Shown here in pieces: positions 1 to 7,623 of a DNA stretch of 16,838 bases. Origin of the DNA: Archangium sp. (GTDB taxonomy: Bacteria; Myxococcota; Myxococcia; Myxococcales; Myxococcaceae); the NCBI GenBank assembly GCA_016793585.1, contig JAEUJR010000996.1:1-16838 (forward strand), given 5' to 3'. Every line of letters starts with the position of its first letter. Position 1 is the first letter of the stretch. The position numbers and the translations under genes were made by a program. The notes below the pieces were generated by a model, which searched no databases, had not been told where the DNA came from, and saw nothing but the letters and a program-made list of their open reading frames with translations.

Positions 1-1
1 C

Positions 2-439
2 GAGTGCCACGGCCACGACGCGCAGGCGGCCGCTCCCGCGAAGGCTGACGGCTCGGTGCTGCTGCGTGGCGAGAAGCTCAAGGGCGCCACCGTCGTCACC
101 CTCGACAAGTTGCTCACCTCGCCCACCGAGTTCGAAGGCAAGGAAGTTCAGGTCGAGGCGAAGGTTCGCAAGGCCTGCGAGAAGAAGGGCTGCTGGATGG
201 AGCTCGCGCCGACCGACAAGGGCCCGGGCGTTCGCGTGACGTTCAAGGACTATGGGTTCTTCGTTCCGCTCGACTCGGCTGGCAGCACGGCGAAGGTCGA
301 AGGCACGGTGAAGGTTGCCGAGCTCGCGCCCGAGCGCGCCAAGCACTACGAGTCCGAGGGCGCGAAGGTGGCCAAGGGCAAAGACGGCAAGTACCGCGAG
401 GTGCAGCTGGTCGCGATGGGCGTCGAGCTGCGCCGCTGA
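2..439 (+). CDS. DUF4920 domain protein, 5' end missing
   Basis: The reading frame is open from base 2, so the gene starts upstream of the window; a GTG at 56 is internal and is not the likely start. The visible protein (about 145 aa) begins Glu-Cys-His-Gly-His, followed by an Ala/Pro-rich linker, which would suit the region after a lipoprotein or secretion signal, though that signal is not visible. The folded part resembles DUF4920: a segment on setting and extending a modification ('FEGKEVQVEAKV'), then the characteristic 'ACEKKGCWMEL' with two Cys, then a short beta-rich C-terminus ending 'MGVELRR'. The biochemical role of DUF4920 is not established; the Cys pair and the His/Cys start could bind metal, which is inference. 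It is followed after 22 bases by the next plus-strand gene. Confidence 0.8.
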   Translation, partial: ECHGHDAQAAAPAKADGSVLLRGEKLKGATVVTLDKLLTSPTEFEGKEVQVEAKVRKACEKKGCWMELAPTDKGPGVRVTFKDYGFFVPLDSAGSTAKVEGTVKVAELAPERAKHYESEGAKVAKGKDGKYREVQLVAMGVELRR

Positions 440-461
440 GCCCGAAGCACGCCTCTCGCTG

Positions 462-986
462 ATGTCCCGCGCGTACTCGATGCGGGGCGTGATGGGCGCG
501 GCTGAACGCGCCGTACGCCTCGCGACCGATTTCCTGCACCTGCAGGCGCCGGGGAGCCTCGTTCACGACGTTCAGGTCGACCCGCGGTTTCAACATCGCG
601 GGGTCGATCTGCTCTGGGACAAAGGCGACGGGCACGTGCTCGGCGTGGAGGTGAAGGGCGATCGGCAGGGGCGCCGCCGCGGGAACTACTTCTTCGAGCT
701 GATCAGCAACGCCGAGAAGGACTCCCCGGGCTGCTTCCTCTACTCGACGGCTGATCTGCTCATCTACGTCTTCCTCGATGCGCGTGAAGTGCACTGCCTG
801 AACCTGAAGGCGGTGCGTGACTGGTTCATTCCGCGCACGAAGGAGTACCCGCTCAAGTCGACGAAGACCCGCACCGGCGCGGTGCTCTACACCACGGTGG
901 GTGCGATCGTGCCGCTGCGCGACGTGAAGGCCGGGGTGCCCGCGGCGCTGCAGGTTCACAAGTTCGCGCTCGAGACCGCAGGCTGA
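462..986 (+). CDS. Small PD-(D/E)XK-nuclease-like protein
   Basis: Predicted 174 aa, no name recognised. From about residue 48 the protein reads 'GVDLLWD', then 'LGVEVKGD' at 61-68. This spacing of Asp49, Glu63 and Lys65 on adjacent predicted strands is the usual D-(x)n-E-x-K active-site pattern of PD-(D/E)XK nucleases. A following segment, 'GNYFFELISN', with a conserved-looking Glu could belong to the same core. No other domain, signal peptide or membrane segment is seen. The start is uncertain: ATG codons at 462, 480 and 492 are in frame and none has a convincing Shine-Dalgarno; 462 is chosen as the first one after the upstream stop. The gene is convergent with the RNA-polymerase-like gene, with only 10 bases between the stop codons. 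The nuclease call rests on motif spacing only. Confidence 0.65.
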   Translation: MSRAYSMRGVMGAAERAVRLATDFLHLQAPGSLVHDVQVDPRFQHRGVDLLWDKGDGHVLGVEVKGDRQGRRRGNYFFELISNAEKDSPGCFLYSTADLLIYVFLDAREVHCLNLKAVRDWFIPRTKEYPLKSTKTRTGAVLYTTVGAIVPLRDVKAGVPAALQVHKFALETAG

Positions 987-996
987 TCGCCGGGCC

Positions 997-3195
997 TCAG
1001 GTCGCCAGCCGCCCCAGCATCAGACGCGACAGCCGATCGGTGAGTGGATCAGTGTCTTTCGACAGCGCGATCTGGAGCAGGAGCGGCGCGGGGTCAGCGT
1101 TTCCCGGCAGCCGGCCCAACCACCCCGTGGCAGGCATCGAAGGCACTGAGAGCTGATCGAGGCCGAGCGAGCGAACCTCACGCTCCGAGGCGTCGCTCAC
1201 CGGCACGTGCGCGATGACGACGTCGCCTTCACGCAGCCCGAGCGCCTCGAAGACCTCACGTGACATCACGATCGCGTCAGCGTCGCCGAGCGTCACGTCG
1301 ACCCCGACGGCGCGCGGCTCGACCTCGTGCGTCAGCAAGAGCGGAACGGTTGGGGCGATGGCCTCGAGCGCGTCGTTCGCCTGCGGCGCCTCGGCCGTCA
1401 CCAGGTTCTTGGCGGCCTTGATCGTCGAGACGTGCCCAGCTGCTTCGAGCCACCGGTACAGCCGGGGTCTGAGCAGCTCCCGCGCCATGGAGCGCGGAAC
1501 GATGGCCGTTCGCCCATGGAGGTTCGCGTCGAAGACCGCCCTCGCGACACCGGAGTAGTCGACCCGCTTCGTCGCCAGCTTCTCGACCTGCCCGATGAAG
1601 AACTCGACCAGCGAGACGAGCGGCCGGCCGTTCGGCCCGACGATGGCGCCTTCTTCACGGCGGTTGTCGAGCAGCGAACCAAGCGCCTGCTGCAGCATGC
1701 GCACCTCGTTGCGAATGATGATCGCCGGGGCGTTCAGCTCGATGAGCCGCGCGGTGCGGTTGTTGCGGTTGATCACCCGGCGGTAGAGGTCGTTCAGATC
1801 GCTCGTCGCGAACCGGCCGCCCTCGAGCGGCACGAGTGGACGCAGCTCGGGCGAGAGCACCGGCCACTTCGTCAGACAGAACGAGGCTGGGCTGGTGCGC
1901 GAGCGGCGAAGGGCGGCGGCGAGCTCAGGTGGCGCGTCATCGAGATCGACCTGGGCGAGCGCACGCGCGACCGCGGCCCCGCCGACGTCGTCGGTGTCTT
2001 CCGGCTCGCGACCGTCGAGCGTTCTCTCGCAGAGCATCACCTGCTCGATGCGCTCCTCATCGACGCCCAGCAGCTGCGCGACGGGCGCCTTCGCCCACGG
2101 GTGAACGAGCGGCACGGCGAGCGCGAGGTGCCCGAGCGTTCTGAGGCGCGTCTGCGCGTCGTCGAGCGAGCCGAAGATCTCTTCGCAGAACAAGCCGCCC
2201 TTCTCGGGCTTCAACGTTCGGTAGTTGAGCGTCTCGGGCTTCGTCACCCGGTGCGGCCCCAGCTCGACGACGCGCTCGTCGCTCATCAGCCGCAGCTCGA
2301 CGGAGTCGCCGGTGAGCTCGACGTCGAAGGCCATGGCGCGCAGCAACTGCTCCACTCCCACGACGGAGTGCGGGAGCCCGCGCTTCTTCACCGGCTCCCC
2401 CGTCACGAGAGACTCGTACAGCGCGACCCGGCCCGTGACGTCGTCTGACTTCAGCGTGAGGCACTCGTGCACCATCGTGATCGCCCCGCGGCCGATCAAC
2501 GCGAGCGCCTGCGACTCGTGGAGCACCTGCCCGCCGAACTGTTCACGGCCGCCCAGCGGCTGCTGCGTCACGAGCGAGTATGGCCCGATGGAGCGAGCAT
2601 GAACGAGATCGGCCGCCTCGGGAGCGACGCGTTTGACGGTCCATTCGCCAGCAGGTCCGGGCCATCGGCCATCGACGCCAGACTCGAGGTCGACGGTGCC
2701 GAGGAACACCCTCGGCTCGTGGCCATCAATCGAGAGGAGATCGCCCACCGCGAGCGGCCGCTCACGGCGAACCGTGACCCGAACGACGTCTGGCGCCTTG
2801 CCCTTCCCTTTCACCCGATCGACCGCGACGACGGTTCCGAACAGGCCTGGGGAGCAACGCAACGAGCGGTCGAGTTCCTGCGGAGGCGTCTCGTCTTCGG
2901 GAGCGTCTTCTTCTTCAGACTCTGGCGCCGCGGCTTTGCGACGTGAGACCGTGACGCGCCCGACGAGGATCATTCCAGGTCGAACGTCGGCGCCGACGCG
3001 CACGAGACCTTCGGCATCGAGGTGTGCACGCTCATCGTCGGACACGTCGGCCAGCTCACGCGTGAGGCGATCGCCGGGGAAGAACTCGCGCTCGAGCACC
3101 GACTCAGGCGAGTAGTGCAGCAGCCGCGCCGCTTCGGCCGAGAGCACCACGCCCCGGCCCTCGGCGAACTGCTCGAACACCAGCTTGCGCGTCAT
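997..3195 (-). CDS. Fused RpoB C-terminal/RpoC N-terminal RNA polymerase-like protein, active site degenerate
   Basis: Predicted 732 aa. Residues 33-85 resemble beta where the flap region begins ('LDAEGLVRVGADVRPGMILV'). Residues 136-168 match the second double-psi barrel of beta, and 195-295 match the beta C-terminus ('HARSIGPYSLVTQQPLGG', then 'LTLKSDDVTGR'). From about 310 the match is to the start of beta prime ('KPETLNYRTLKPEKGGLFC'), then 'TLGHLALAVPLVHPW' (352-366), the lid and clamp helices (445-515, 'SDLNDLYRRVINRNNR'), switch 2 ('KRVDYSG', 543-549) and the active-site barrel (615-667). Beta Lys1065 and Lys1073 (E. coli numbering) become Leu153 and Pro161. The beta prime NADFDGD motif becomes 'LGLREGD' (652-658), so only the third Asp is kept. 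The zinc-ribbon Cys cluster is missing, and an acidic linker (about 86-108) replaces the flap-tip helix. The ATG overlaps the upstream stop as ATGA and has a GGAGAGGA Shine-Dalgarno. Polymerase ancestry is clear; lack of catalysis is a strong inference; the function is unknown. Confidence 0.93.
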   Translation of the reverse strand: MTRKLVFEQFAEGRGVVLSAEAARLLHYSPESVLEREFFPGDRLTRELADVSDDERAHLDAEGLVRVGADVRPGMILVGRVTVSRRKAAAPESEEEDAPEDETPPQELDRSLRCSPGLFGTVVAVDRVKGKGKAPDVVRVTVRRERPLAVGDLLSIDGHEPRVFLGTVDLESGVDGRWPGPAGEWTVKRVAPEAADLVHARSIGPYSLVTQQPLGGREQFGGQVLHESQALALIGRGAITMVHECLTLKSDDVTGRVALYESLVTGEPVKKRGLPHSVVGVEQLLRAMAFDVELTGDSVELRLMSDERVVELGPHRVTKPETLNYRTLKPEKGGLFCEEIFGSLDDAQTRLRTLGHLALAVPLVHPWAKAPVAQLLGVDEERIEQVMLCERTLDGREPEDTDDVGGAAVARALAQVDLDDAPPELAAALRRSRTSPASFCLTKWPVLSPELRPLVPLEGGRFATSDLNDLYRRVINRNNRTARLIELNAPAIIIRNEVRMLQQALGSLLDNRREEGAIVGPNGRPLVSLVEFFIGQVEKLATKRVDYSGVARAVFDANLHGRTAIVPRSMARELLRPRLYRWLEAAGHVSTIKAAKNLVTAEAPQANDALEAIAPTVPLLLTHEVEPRAVGVDVTLGDADAIVMSREVFEALGLREGDVVIAHVPVSDASEREVRSLGLDQLSVPSMPATGWLGRLPGNADPAPLLLQIALSKDTDPLTDRLSRLMLGRLAT

Positions 3196-4763
3196 GAACG
3201 ACCGTCCTCTCCGAAGAGGGTGAGCGAGATCGAGTCAGGCCAATCGAAGGCGACCTCCCGCATCGTCTTGATGACGCGGGAGCGCTGGGTCGGCGTCAGC
3301 TTGAGGGCCTCTTCGATTCGAACCGCACGCAGGTCGGCGATGCGCTTCGCGGTCAGCCAGCCCGCGAGCGTCTCGGGCAGCTCTCCCGACCAGTTTCGTC
3401 CGTGCCAGGTGAACGTGGCGCAGTGGGAGCGGTCGAGCGTGATGACCCACGCGGAGGGGTACAGCAGGTTGCGGCCGATGAGCTCGGAGGTGCAGATGAC
3501 CGCGTCGACCGAAGTCACCCGGTTCATCACCTCGCGGGCGAAGTCGAGGTCGCGCGACGTGCCTGGCACACAGAGCCGCTTCACGGTGGAGAACCACGGC
3601 GCGTGCTTCGAGAAGAAGTCGACCGTCTTGAGCACGAGCTCGCGCTCGTCCCACTCGGCGATGAGGCCCAGCTCGCTCACGGCCTCGAGCGGGAGTCTGG
3701 ACAGGGGCGTATCGGCGAAGGTGACGAGGCGCTCGAGCGGTGGAATGTGCGTGGTGCCCGCGTCGTGCACGTTGAGCAGCGTCGCGAGCGCGCGCAGGTG
3801 CGGGTGGAACTCGAACTGAAAGTCGTGCCCCACGCGCAACGTCTCGACGGTGCCCCACGCGTCGGTTCTGCCGAAGATCTCTGGCGTCTGATCGAGCTGC
3901 AGCCGGACCGACGAGGGAAAGCCCCTGGTGAAGACGCCCTCTGCGCCTGCGGGCACGTCGATGAAGGGCGCGAGCGGGCCGACCCAGGCGGCACCGTACG
4001 TGCGCAGCAACTCCTTCACGCGTCGCGCGTGCTTCTTCGAGGGCGACAGCTGCAGCGAGATGAACTCACCACGAGCGTCACCGAGCTCGGTCAGCGCATC
4101 AGCGAGCACCGCGCGTCGCCCGTCATCGAAGGGGTTCGCGTAGACGTCACGAAACAGCGCCGTCACGTCGGCGCGCTGACTCGTCAACGCCCGCCTCACG
4201 AGATCGAGCAGCGCGGTCTCACGTTCGCTGAGCGGCTCGGCGCGCGGCAGCGGACGACGCTCGACGGCGCCGAGGTCGATACGCACTGGCCCCGAATCAG
4301 CCGCGCGCAGGTCGGCGATCAACCGGCCCGCCATCGCGTCGTCGTTCTTCACGAGCCAGCGAAGAATGGCCCGCAGCATGAGGTGGCTCTGGTTGCTCTT
4401 GTACGGGTCGCTGCGGGCCAGCGCGGCGAGGTACGCCGTCCACCCCAGCGCTGGAGTCCCTGCCACGATCGCCTCGACCCGCGCCCGTGCGTCACTCGTC
4501 AGTCGTGGCCAGGGCGTCGCGATCAACCGCAGCCGGAGCGCGTCGTTCGATTTCCCCGCGAGCCATGCGGCTTCGGTGTCGCGCTCACGTCGTTCGGCGA
4601 TCGGCTCGAGGCCGAGCCGTTGATTCGTGATGGCCCAGCCGACCTCGACGAGGTCGGGGTGTTTGTCGACCGCCCAGGCGTCTTCGAGCGCCTCGAAGGC
4701 ACCAAGCCAGTTCGAGGCCCCGCTCGCCGCGACCGCACGCTCGAGCGCCTCGACGCGGCTCAT
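3192..4763 (-). CDS. TIGR02996 domain-containing protein
   Basis: Predicted 523 aa. Residues about 198-241 form the TIGR02996 domain: 'LFRDVYANPFDDGRRAVLAD', then 'ALTELGDARGEFISLQL', close to the family pattern (Asn-Pro-x-Asp-Asp, Arg, Ala-Asp-x-Leu-x-x-x-Gly-Asp-x-Arg-Gly-Glu-Phe-Ile-x-Leu-Gln). The part after it, from about 255, contains 'GVFTRGFPSSVRLQL' and further leucine-rich stretches typical of what follows this domain. The first 190 residues are helical and unrecognised. TIGR02996 proteins occur in large paralogous sets in myxobacteria and planctomycetes, with no settled function. No signal peptide is seen. The ATG overlaps the gatB stop as ATGA, and its own stop overlaps the polymerase-like gene as ATGA, so the three are probably translationally coupled. 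That coupling makes a partner or regulatory role with the polymerase-like protein worth considering. Confidence 0.88.
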   Translation of the reverse strand: MSRVEALERAVAASGASNWLGAFEALEDAWAVDKHPDLVEVGWAITNQRLGLEPIAERRERDTEAAWLAGKSNDALRLRLIATPWPRLTSDARARVEAIVAGTPALGWTAYLAALARSDPYKSNQSHLMLRAILRWLVKNDDAMAGRLIADLRAADSGPVRIDLGAVERRPLPRAEPLSERETALLDLVRRALTSQRADVTALFRDVYANPFDDGRRAVLADALTELGDARGEFISLQLSPSKKHARRVKELLRTYGAAWVGPLAPFIDVPAGAEGVFTRGFPSSVRLQLDQTPEIFGRTDAWGTVETLRVGHDFQFEFHPHLRALATLLNVHDAGTTHIPPLERLVTFADTPLSRLPLEAVSELGLIAEWDERELVLKTVDFFSKHAPWFSTVKRLCVPGTSRDLDFAREVMNRVTSVDAVICTSELIGRNLLYPSAWVITLDRSHCATFTWHGRNWSGELPETLAGWLTAKRIADLRAVRIEEALKLTPTQRSRVIKTMREVAFDWPDSISLTLFGEDGRS

Positions 4764-6193
4764 CCCTTGAGCTTCTCGACCAGCAGCTCGTTGATGCGCT
4801 TCGGGTTGCCCTTGCCGCCGACCTTCTTCATCACCTGGCCGACGAAGTAGCCGACGATCTTCGTGTTGCCCCCCCGATAGCTCTCGACGTTCTTCGGAGA
4901 CTCCGCCATCGCCGCGGCGATCGCCTCGAGCAGCGGGCCGTCGTCATTCACCTGCGCGAGGCCCTTCTCGTGAATGATCACGCTCGGGTCCTTCCCGGTC
5001 GCGAAGAGCTCGGCGAAGAGCTCCTTCGCCCCGGGCCCCGACACCACGCTGTCTTTCACGGCCCTGAGCACGGCGCCGAACTGCGCGGGCGTGAACTTCA
5101 CCTGGGCGATCGTCGACTTCGACTCGTTGAGCAGCCGCGAGAGCTCGCCCATGAACCAGTTCGAGACCTGCTTCGCGTCACCGGCCTCGGCGAGGCAGCG
5201 CTCGAAGAACTCACTCATCGCGCGGTCGGCCGTGAGCACGCCTGCGTCGTAGGCCGGCAGGCCCAGCACCTCGACATAGCGGCGCCGACGCGCACGGGGC
5301 AGCTCGGGCTGGTTCGCGCGTTCACGCTCGATGCGCTCCTTCGAGAGGAGCAGCGGTGGCAGATCGGGGTCGGGGAAGTACCGGTAGTCGTGGGCGTCTT
5401 CTTTCGAGCGCATGCTGCGGGTCTCGGCGCGCTGCGGATCGAAGAGGCGCGTCTCTTGATCGACCTTGCCGCCGCTCTCGATGATCTCGACTTGCCGCGT
5501 GGCCTCGATCTCAATCGCCTGCTTGATGAAGCGAAAGGAGTTCAGGTTCTTCAGCTCGCACCGGGTGCCGAACGTCGTCGAGCCGTGACGCATCACCGAC
5601 ACGTTGGCGTCACAGCGGAACGAGCCCTCTTCGAGGTTGCCGTCGTTCACGCCGATCCACACGAGGATGTCGCGCAGGGCCTTGAGGTACTCGACCGCGT
5701 CGTCAGCGCTGCGCAGATCGGGCTCACTGACGATCTCGAGCAGGGGCGTGCCCGCACGGTTCAAGTCGACGAGCGAGACGGTGCCTTCATGCACGAGCTT
5801 GCCGGCGTCCTCCTCCATGTGAATGCGCGTGAGGCGCACCGACTTCTCGCCGTCGGGCCCGTCGAAGGTGACGCGGCCGCCGAGACAGACGGGGAACTCG
5901 TACTGGGTGATCTGATAGCCCTTGGGAAGATCGGGATAGAAGTAGTGCTTTCGCGACCACTCGCTGCGCTCGGCGACGGTGCACTCGAGCGCGAGGCCAG
6001 CGCGAATCGCGAGCTCGACCGCGTGTTGATTGAGCACGGGAAGCACGCCTGGCAGCCCGAGACAGACGATCGACGTGTGCGCGTTGGGATCGCCGCCGAA
6101 CGACGTGGACGCCCCCGAGAAGAGCTTGCTCGTGGTGAGCAACTGCGCGTGCACCTCGAGCCCGATGACGACCTGGAAGTCGGAGCGCGGCAT
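4760..6193 (-). CDS. gatB: Asp-tRNA(Asn)/Glu-tRNA(Gln) amidotransferase subunit B
   Basis: Predicted 477 aa, the usual length for GatB. The subunit binds the mischarged tRNA and phosphorylates the Glu or Asp side chain before ammonia from GatA amidates it. It opens with 'VVIGLEVHAQLLTTSKLF', followed by 'RKHYFYPDLPKGYQITQYE', 'EEDAGKLVHE', 'DLNRAGTPLLEIVSEPDL' and 'RYFPDPDLPPLLL', all hallmarks of the GatB catalytic core. The C-terminal third is the helical tRNA-binding GatB/YqeY domain, ending 'KVGGKGNPKRINELLVEKLK'. The ATG at 6193 is chosen because it gives this canonical N-terminus, sits 7 bases after a GGAGGT Shine-Dalgarno and overlaps the gatA stop by one base (TGATG). The open frame continues upstream of this ATG, but only as out-of-frame gatA sequence. 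Confidence 0.98.
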   Translation of the reverse strand: MPRSDFQVVIGLEVHAQLLTTSKLFSGASTSFGGDPNAHTSIVCLGLPGVLPVLNQHAVELAIRAGLALECTVAERSEWSRKHYFYPDLPKGYQITQYEFPVCLGGRVTFDGPDGEKSVRLTRIHMEEDAGKLVHEGTVSLVDLNRAGTPLLEIVSEPDLRSADDAVEYLKALRDILVWIGVNDGNLEEGSFRCDANVSVMRHGSTTFGTRCELKNLNSFRFIKQAIEIEATRQVEIIESGGKVDQETRLFDPQRAETRSMRSKEDAHDYRYFPDPDLPPLLLSKERIERERANQPELPRARRRRYVEVLGLPAYDAGVLTADRAMSEFFERCLAEAGDAKQVSNWFMGELSRLLNESKSTIAQVKFTPAQFGAVLRAVKDSVVSGPGAKELFAELFATGKDPSVIIHEKGLAQVNDDGPLLEAIAAAMAESPKNVESYRGGNTKIVGYFVGQVMKKVGGKGNPKRINELLVEKLKG

Positions 6194-7623
6194 CAGCGGA
6201 CCTCCAGCTTCAGGTTCAGGGCCGCTTCGAGCGAATGCGCGGTACGCAGCAACGTGGCTTCGTCGAACCGTTTGCCGAGCAACTGCACGCCGACGGGAAG
6301 CCCCGACGCCGAGACGCCACACGGCATCGAGAGGCCGGGCAGACCTGCGAGGTTGCAGGGCAGCGTGAGCACGTCCATCAGGTACATGGCGAGCGGGTCG
6401 TCGAGCTTCTCGTCGAGCCTCCACGGCAGCACGGGTGAGGTGGCCGAGAGCACGACATCGACGTTCTGAAACGCCTGCTCAAAGTCGCGCGTGATGAGCG
6501 TGCGAACCTGCTGCGCCTTCCGGTAGTAGGCGTCGTAGTAGCCCGACGAGAGCGCGAACGTGCCGAGCATGATTCGGCGCTTCACCTCGGGGCCGAAGCC
6601 TTCGCTGCGGCTGCGCTCGTAGAGCTCTTTGAGCTGCTTCACGTCGGCAGCGCGATGGCCGTAGCGAACACCGTCGTAGCGGCCCAGGTTCGACGATGCC
6701 TCACAGGGCGCGATGACGTAGTACGTGGCGAGCGCGAACTTCGTGTGTGGCAGCGAAAGGTCGACGAGGGAGGCGCCGAGCGACTCGAGCTGTTTCGCCG
6801 CGGCGCGCACGGAGCGTTCGACTTCGGGATCCATGCCGTCGACGAAGTACTCGCGCGGAAGCCCGACACGCAGGCCCTTCACGCCGGTGCGGAGTGAGTC
6901 TCGCCAACCGGTCTTCTTCGCATCTGCTGAGGTGGAGTCGGCGGCGTCGAAGCCTTCGATCGCCTCGAGCAGCAGCGCCGCGTCTTCCACCGTGCGCGTC
7001 ATCGGCCCGACCTGATCGAGCGAGCTCGCGTACGCGATGACGCCAGCACGAGAGACGCGCCCGTACGTGGGCTTCAGCCCGACCAGGCCCGTGAACGCAG
7101 CGGGTTGCCGAATCGAGCCACCCGTGTCGGTGCCCAGCGCCCCAGCGACGATGCCCGCAGCGACGGCAGCAGCGGAACCGCCAGACGACCCACCCGGCGT
7201 GCGCGTCGCGTCGAACGGGTTCTTCGTCGGCTTGAACGCGCTGTTTACCGTCGAAGAGCCCATGCCGAACTCGTCGAGGTTGGTCTTGCCGAGAATGACG
7301 GCTCCGGCGGCCTTGAGGCGCGCAGTGACGGTCGCGTCGTACGGCGGCGTGAAGTTCGCGAGCATCTTCGAGCCCGCAGTGGTGACGACGCCCTCGGTGA
7401 GAATGTTGTCCTTCAGCGCGACGGGTACGCCGTCGAGCGGACCGAGGGTCGAGCCACGAGCGCGTCGTTCATCGGAGGCCTTCGCGGCGGCGAGCGCTCC
7501 TGCTTCATCGACGGCGAGGAACGCGCCCAAGGTATCGCGCTTCGCTGCAGCCAGCGCCGTGGTCGTCGTCTCGAGCGACGTCGTCGACTTCTCGGCGAGT
7601 GCTTTTCCCAATGCGGCGATCAT
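6193..7623 (-). CDS. gatA: Asp-tRNA(Asn)/Glu-tRNA(Gln) amidotransferase subunit A
   Basis: Predicted 476 aa, normal for GatA. This amidase-signature enzyme hydrolyses glutamine and delivers ammonia through a channel to GatB. The Ser-cisSer-Lys triad is complete: Lys71 in 'GVPVALKDN', Ser146 in '[13 protein letters not shown]' and Ser170 in '[16 protein letters not shown]', with the expected spacing of 24 residues between the two serines. The glycine-rich substrate segment '[13 protein letters not shown]' is present, and the C-terminus ends in '[15 protein letters not shown]', also typical. The ATG at 7623 overlaps the gatC stop as ATGA and is preceded by a GAAGGTGA Shine-Dalgarno inside gatC. 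The long in-frame extension upstream of this ATG is gatC read out of frame. Confidence 0.98.
   Translation of the reverse strand: MIAALGKALAEKSTTSLETTTTALAAAKRDTLGAFLAVDEAGALAAAKASDERRARGSTLGPLDGVPVALKDNILTEGVVTTAGSKMLANFTPPYDATVTARLKAAGAVILGKTNLDEFGMGSSTVNSAFKPTKNPFDATRTPGGSSGGSAAAVAAGIVAGALGTDTGGSIRQPAAFTGLVGLKPTYGRVSRAGVIAYASSLDQVGPMTRTVEDAALLLEAIEGFDAADSTSADAKKTGWRDSLRTGVKGLRVGLPREYFVDGMDPEVERSVRAAAKQLESLGASLVDLSLPHTKFALATYYVIAPCEASSNLGRYDGVRYGHRAADVKQLKELYERSRSEGFGPEVKRRIMLGTFALSSGYYDAYYRKAQQVRTLITRDFEQAFQNVDVVLSATSPVLPWRLDEKLDDPLAMYLMDVLTLPCNLAGLPGLSMPCGVSASGLPVGVQLLGKRFDEATLLRTAHSLEAALNLKLEVR

Noticed and set aside
243..959. Minus-strand open frame of 238 codons across the first two plus-strand genes
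   Set aside because: Its translation is Arg/His-rich without domains, while the plus strand gives DUF4920 and nuclease-like motifs.
1327..2448. Plus-strand open frame opposite the polymerase-like gene
   Set aside because: Antisense shadow of conserved polymerase motifs, with low-complexity Arg/Glu-rich translation.
3402..4850. Plus-strand open frame opposite the TIGR02996 gene
   Set aside because: Shadow frame; the minus strand carries a recognisable domain and coupled start and stop codons.
4970..6469. Plus-strand open frame opposite gatB
   Set aside because: Shadow of gatB, which has all family motifs.
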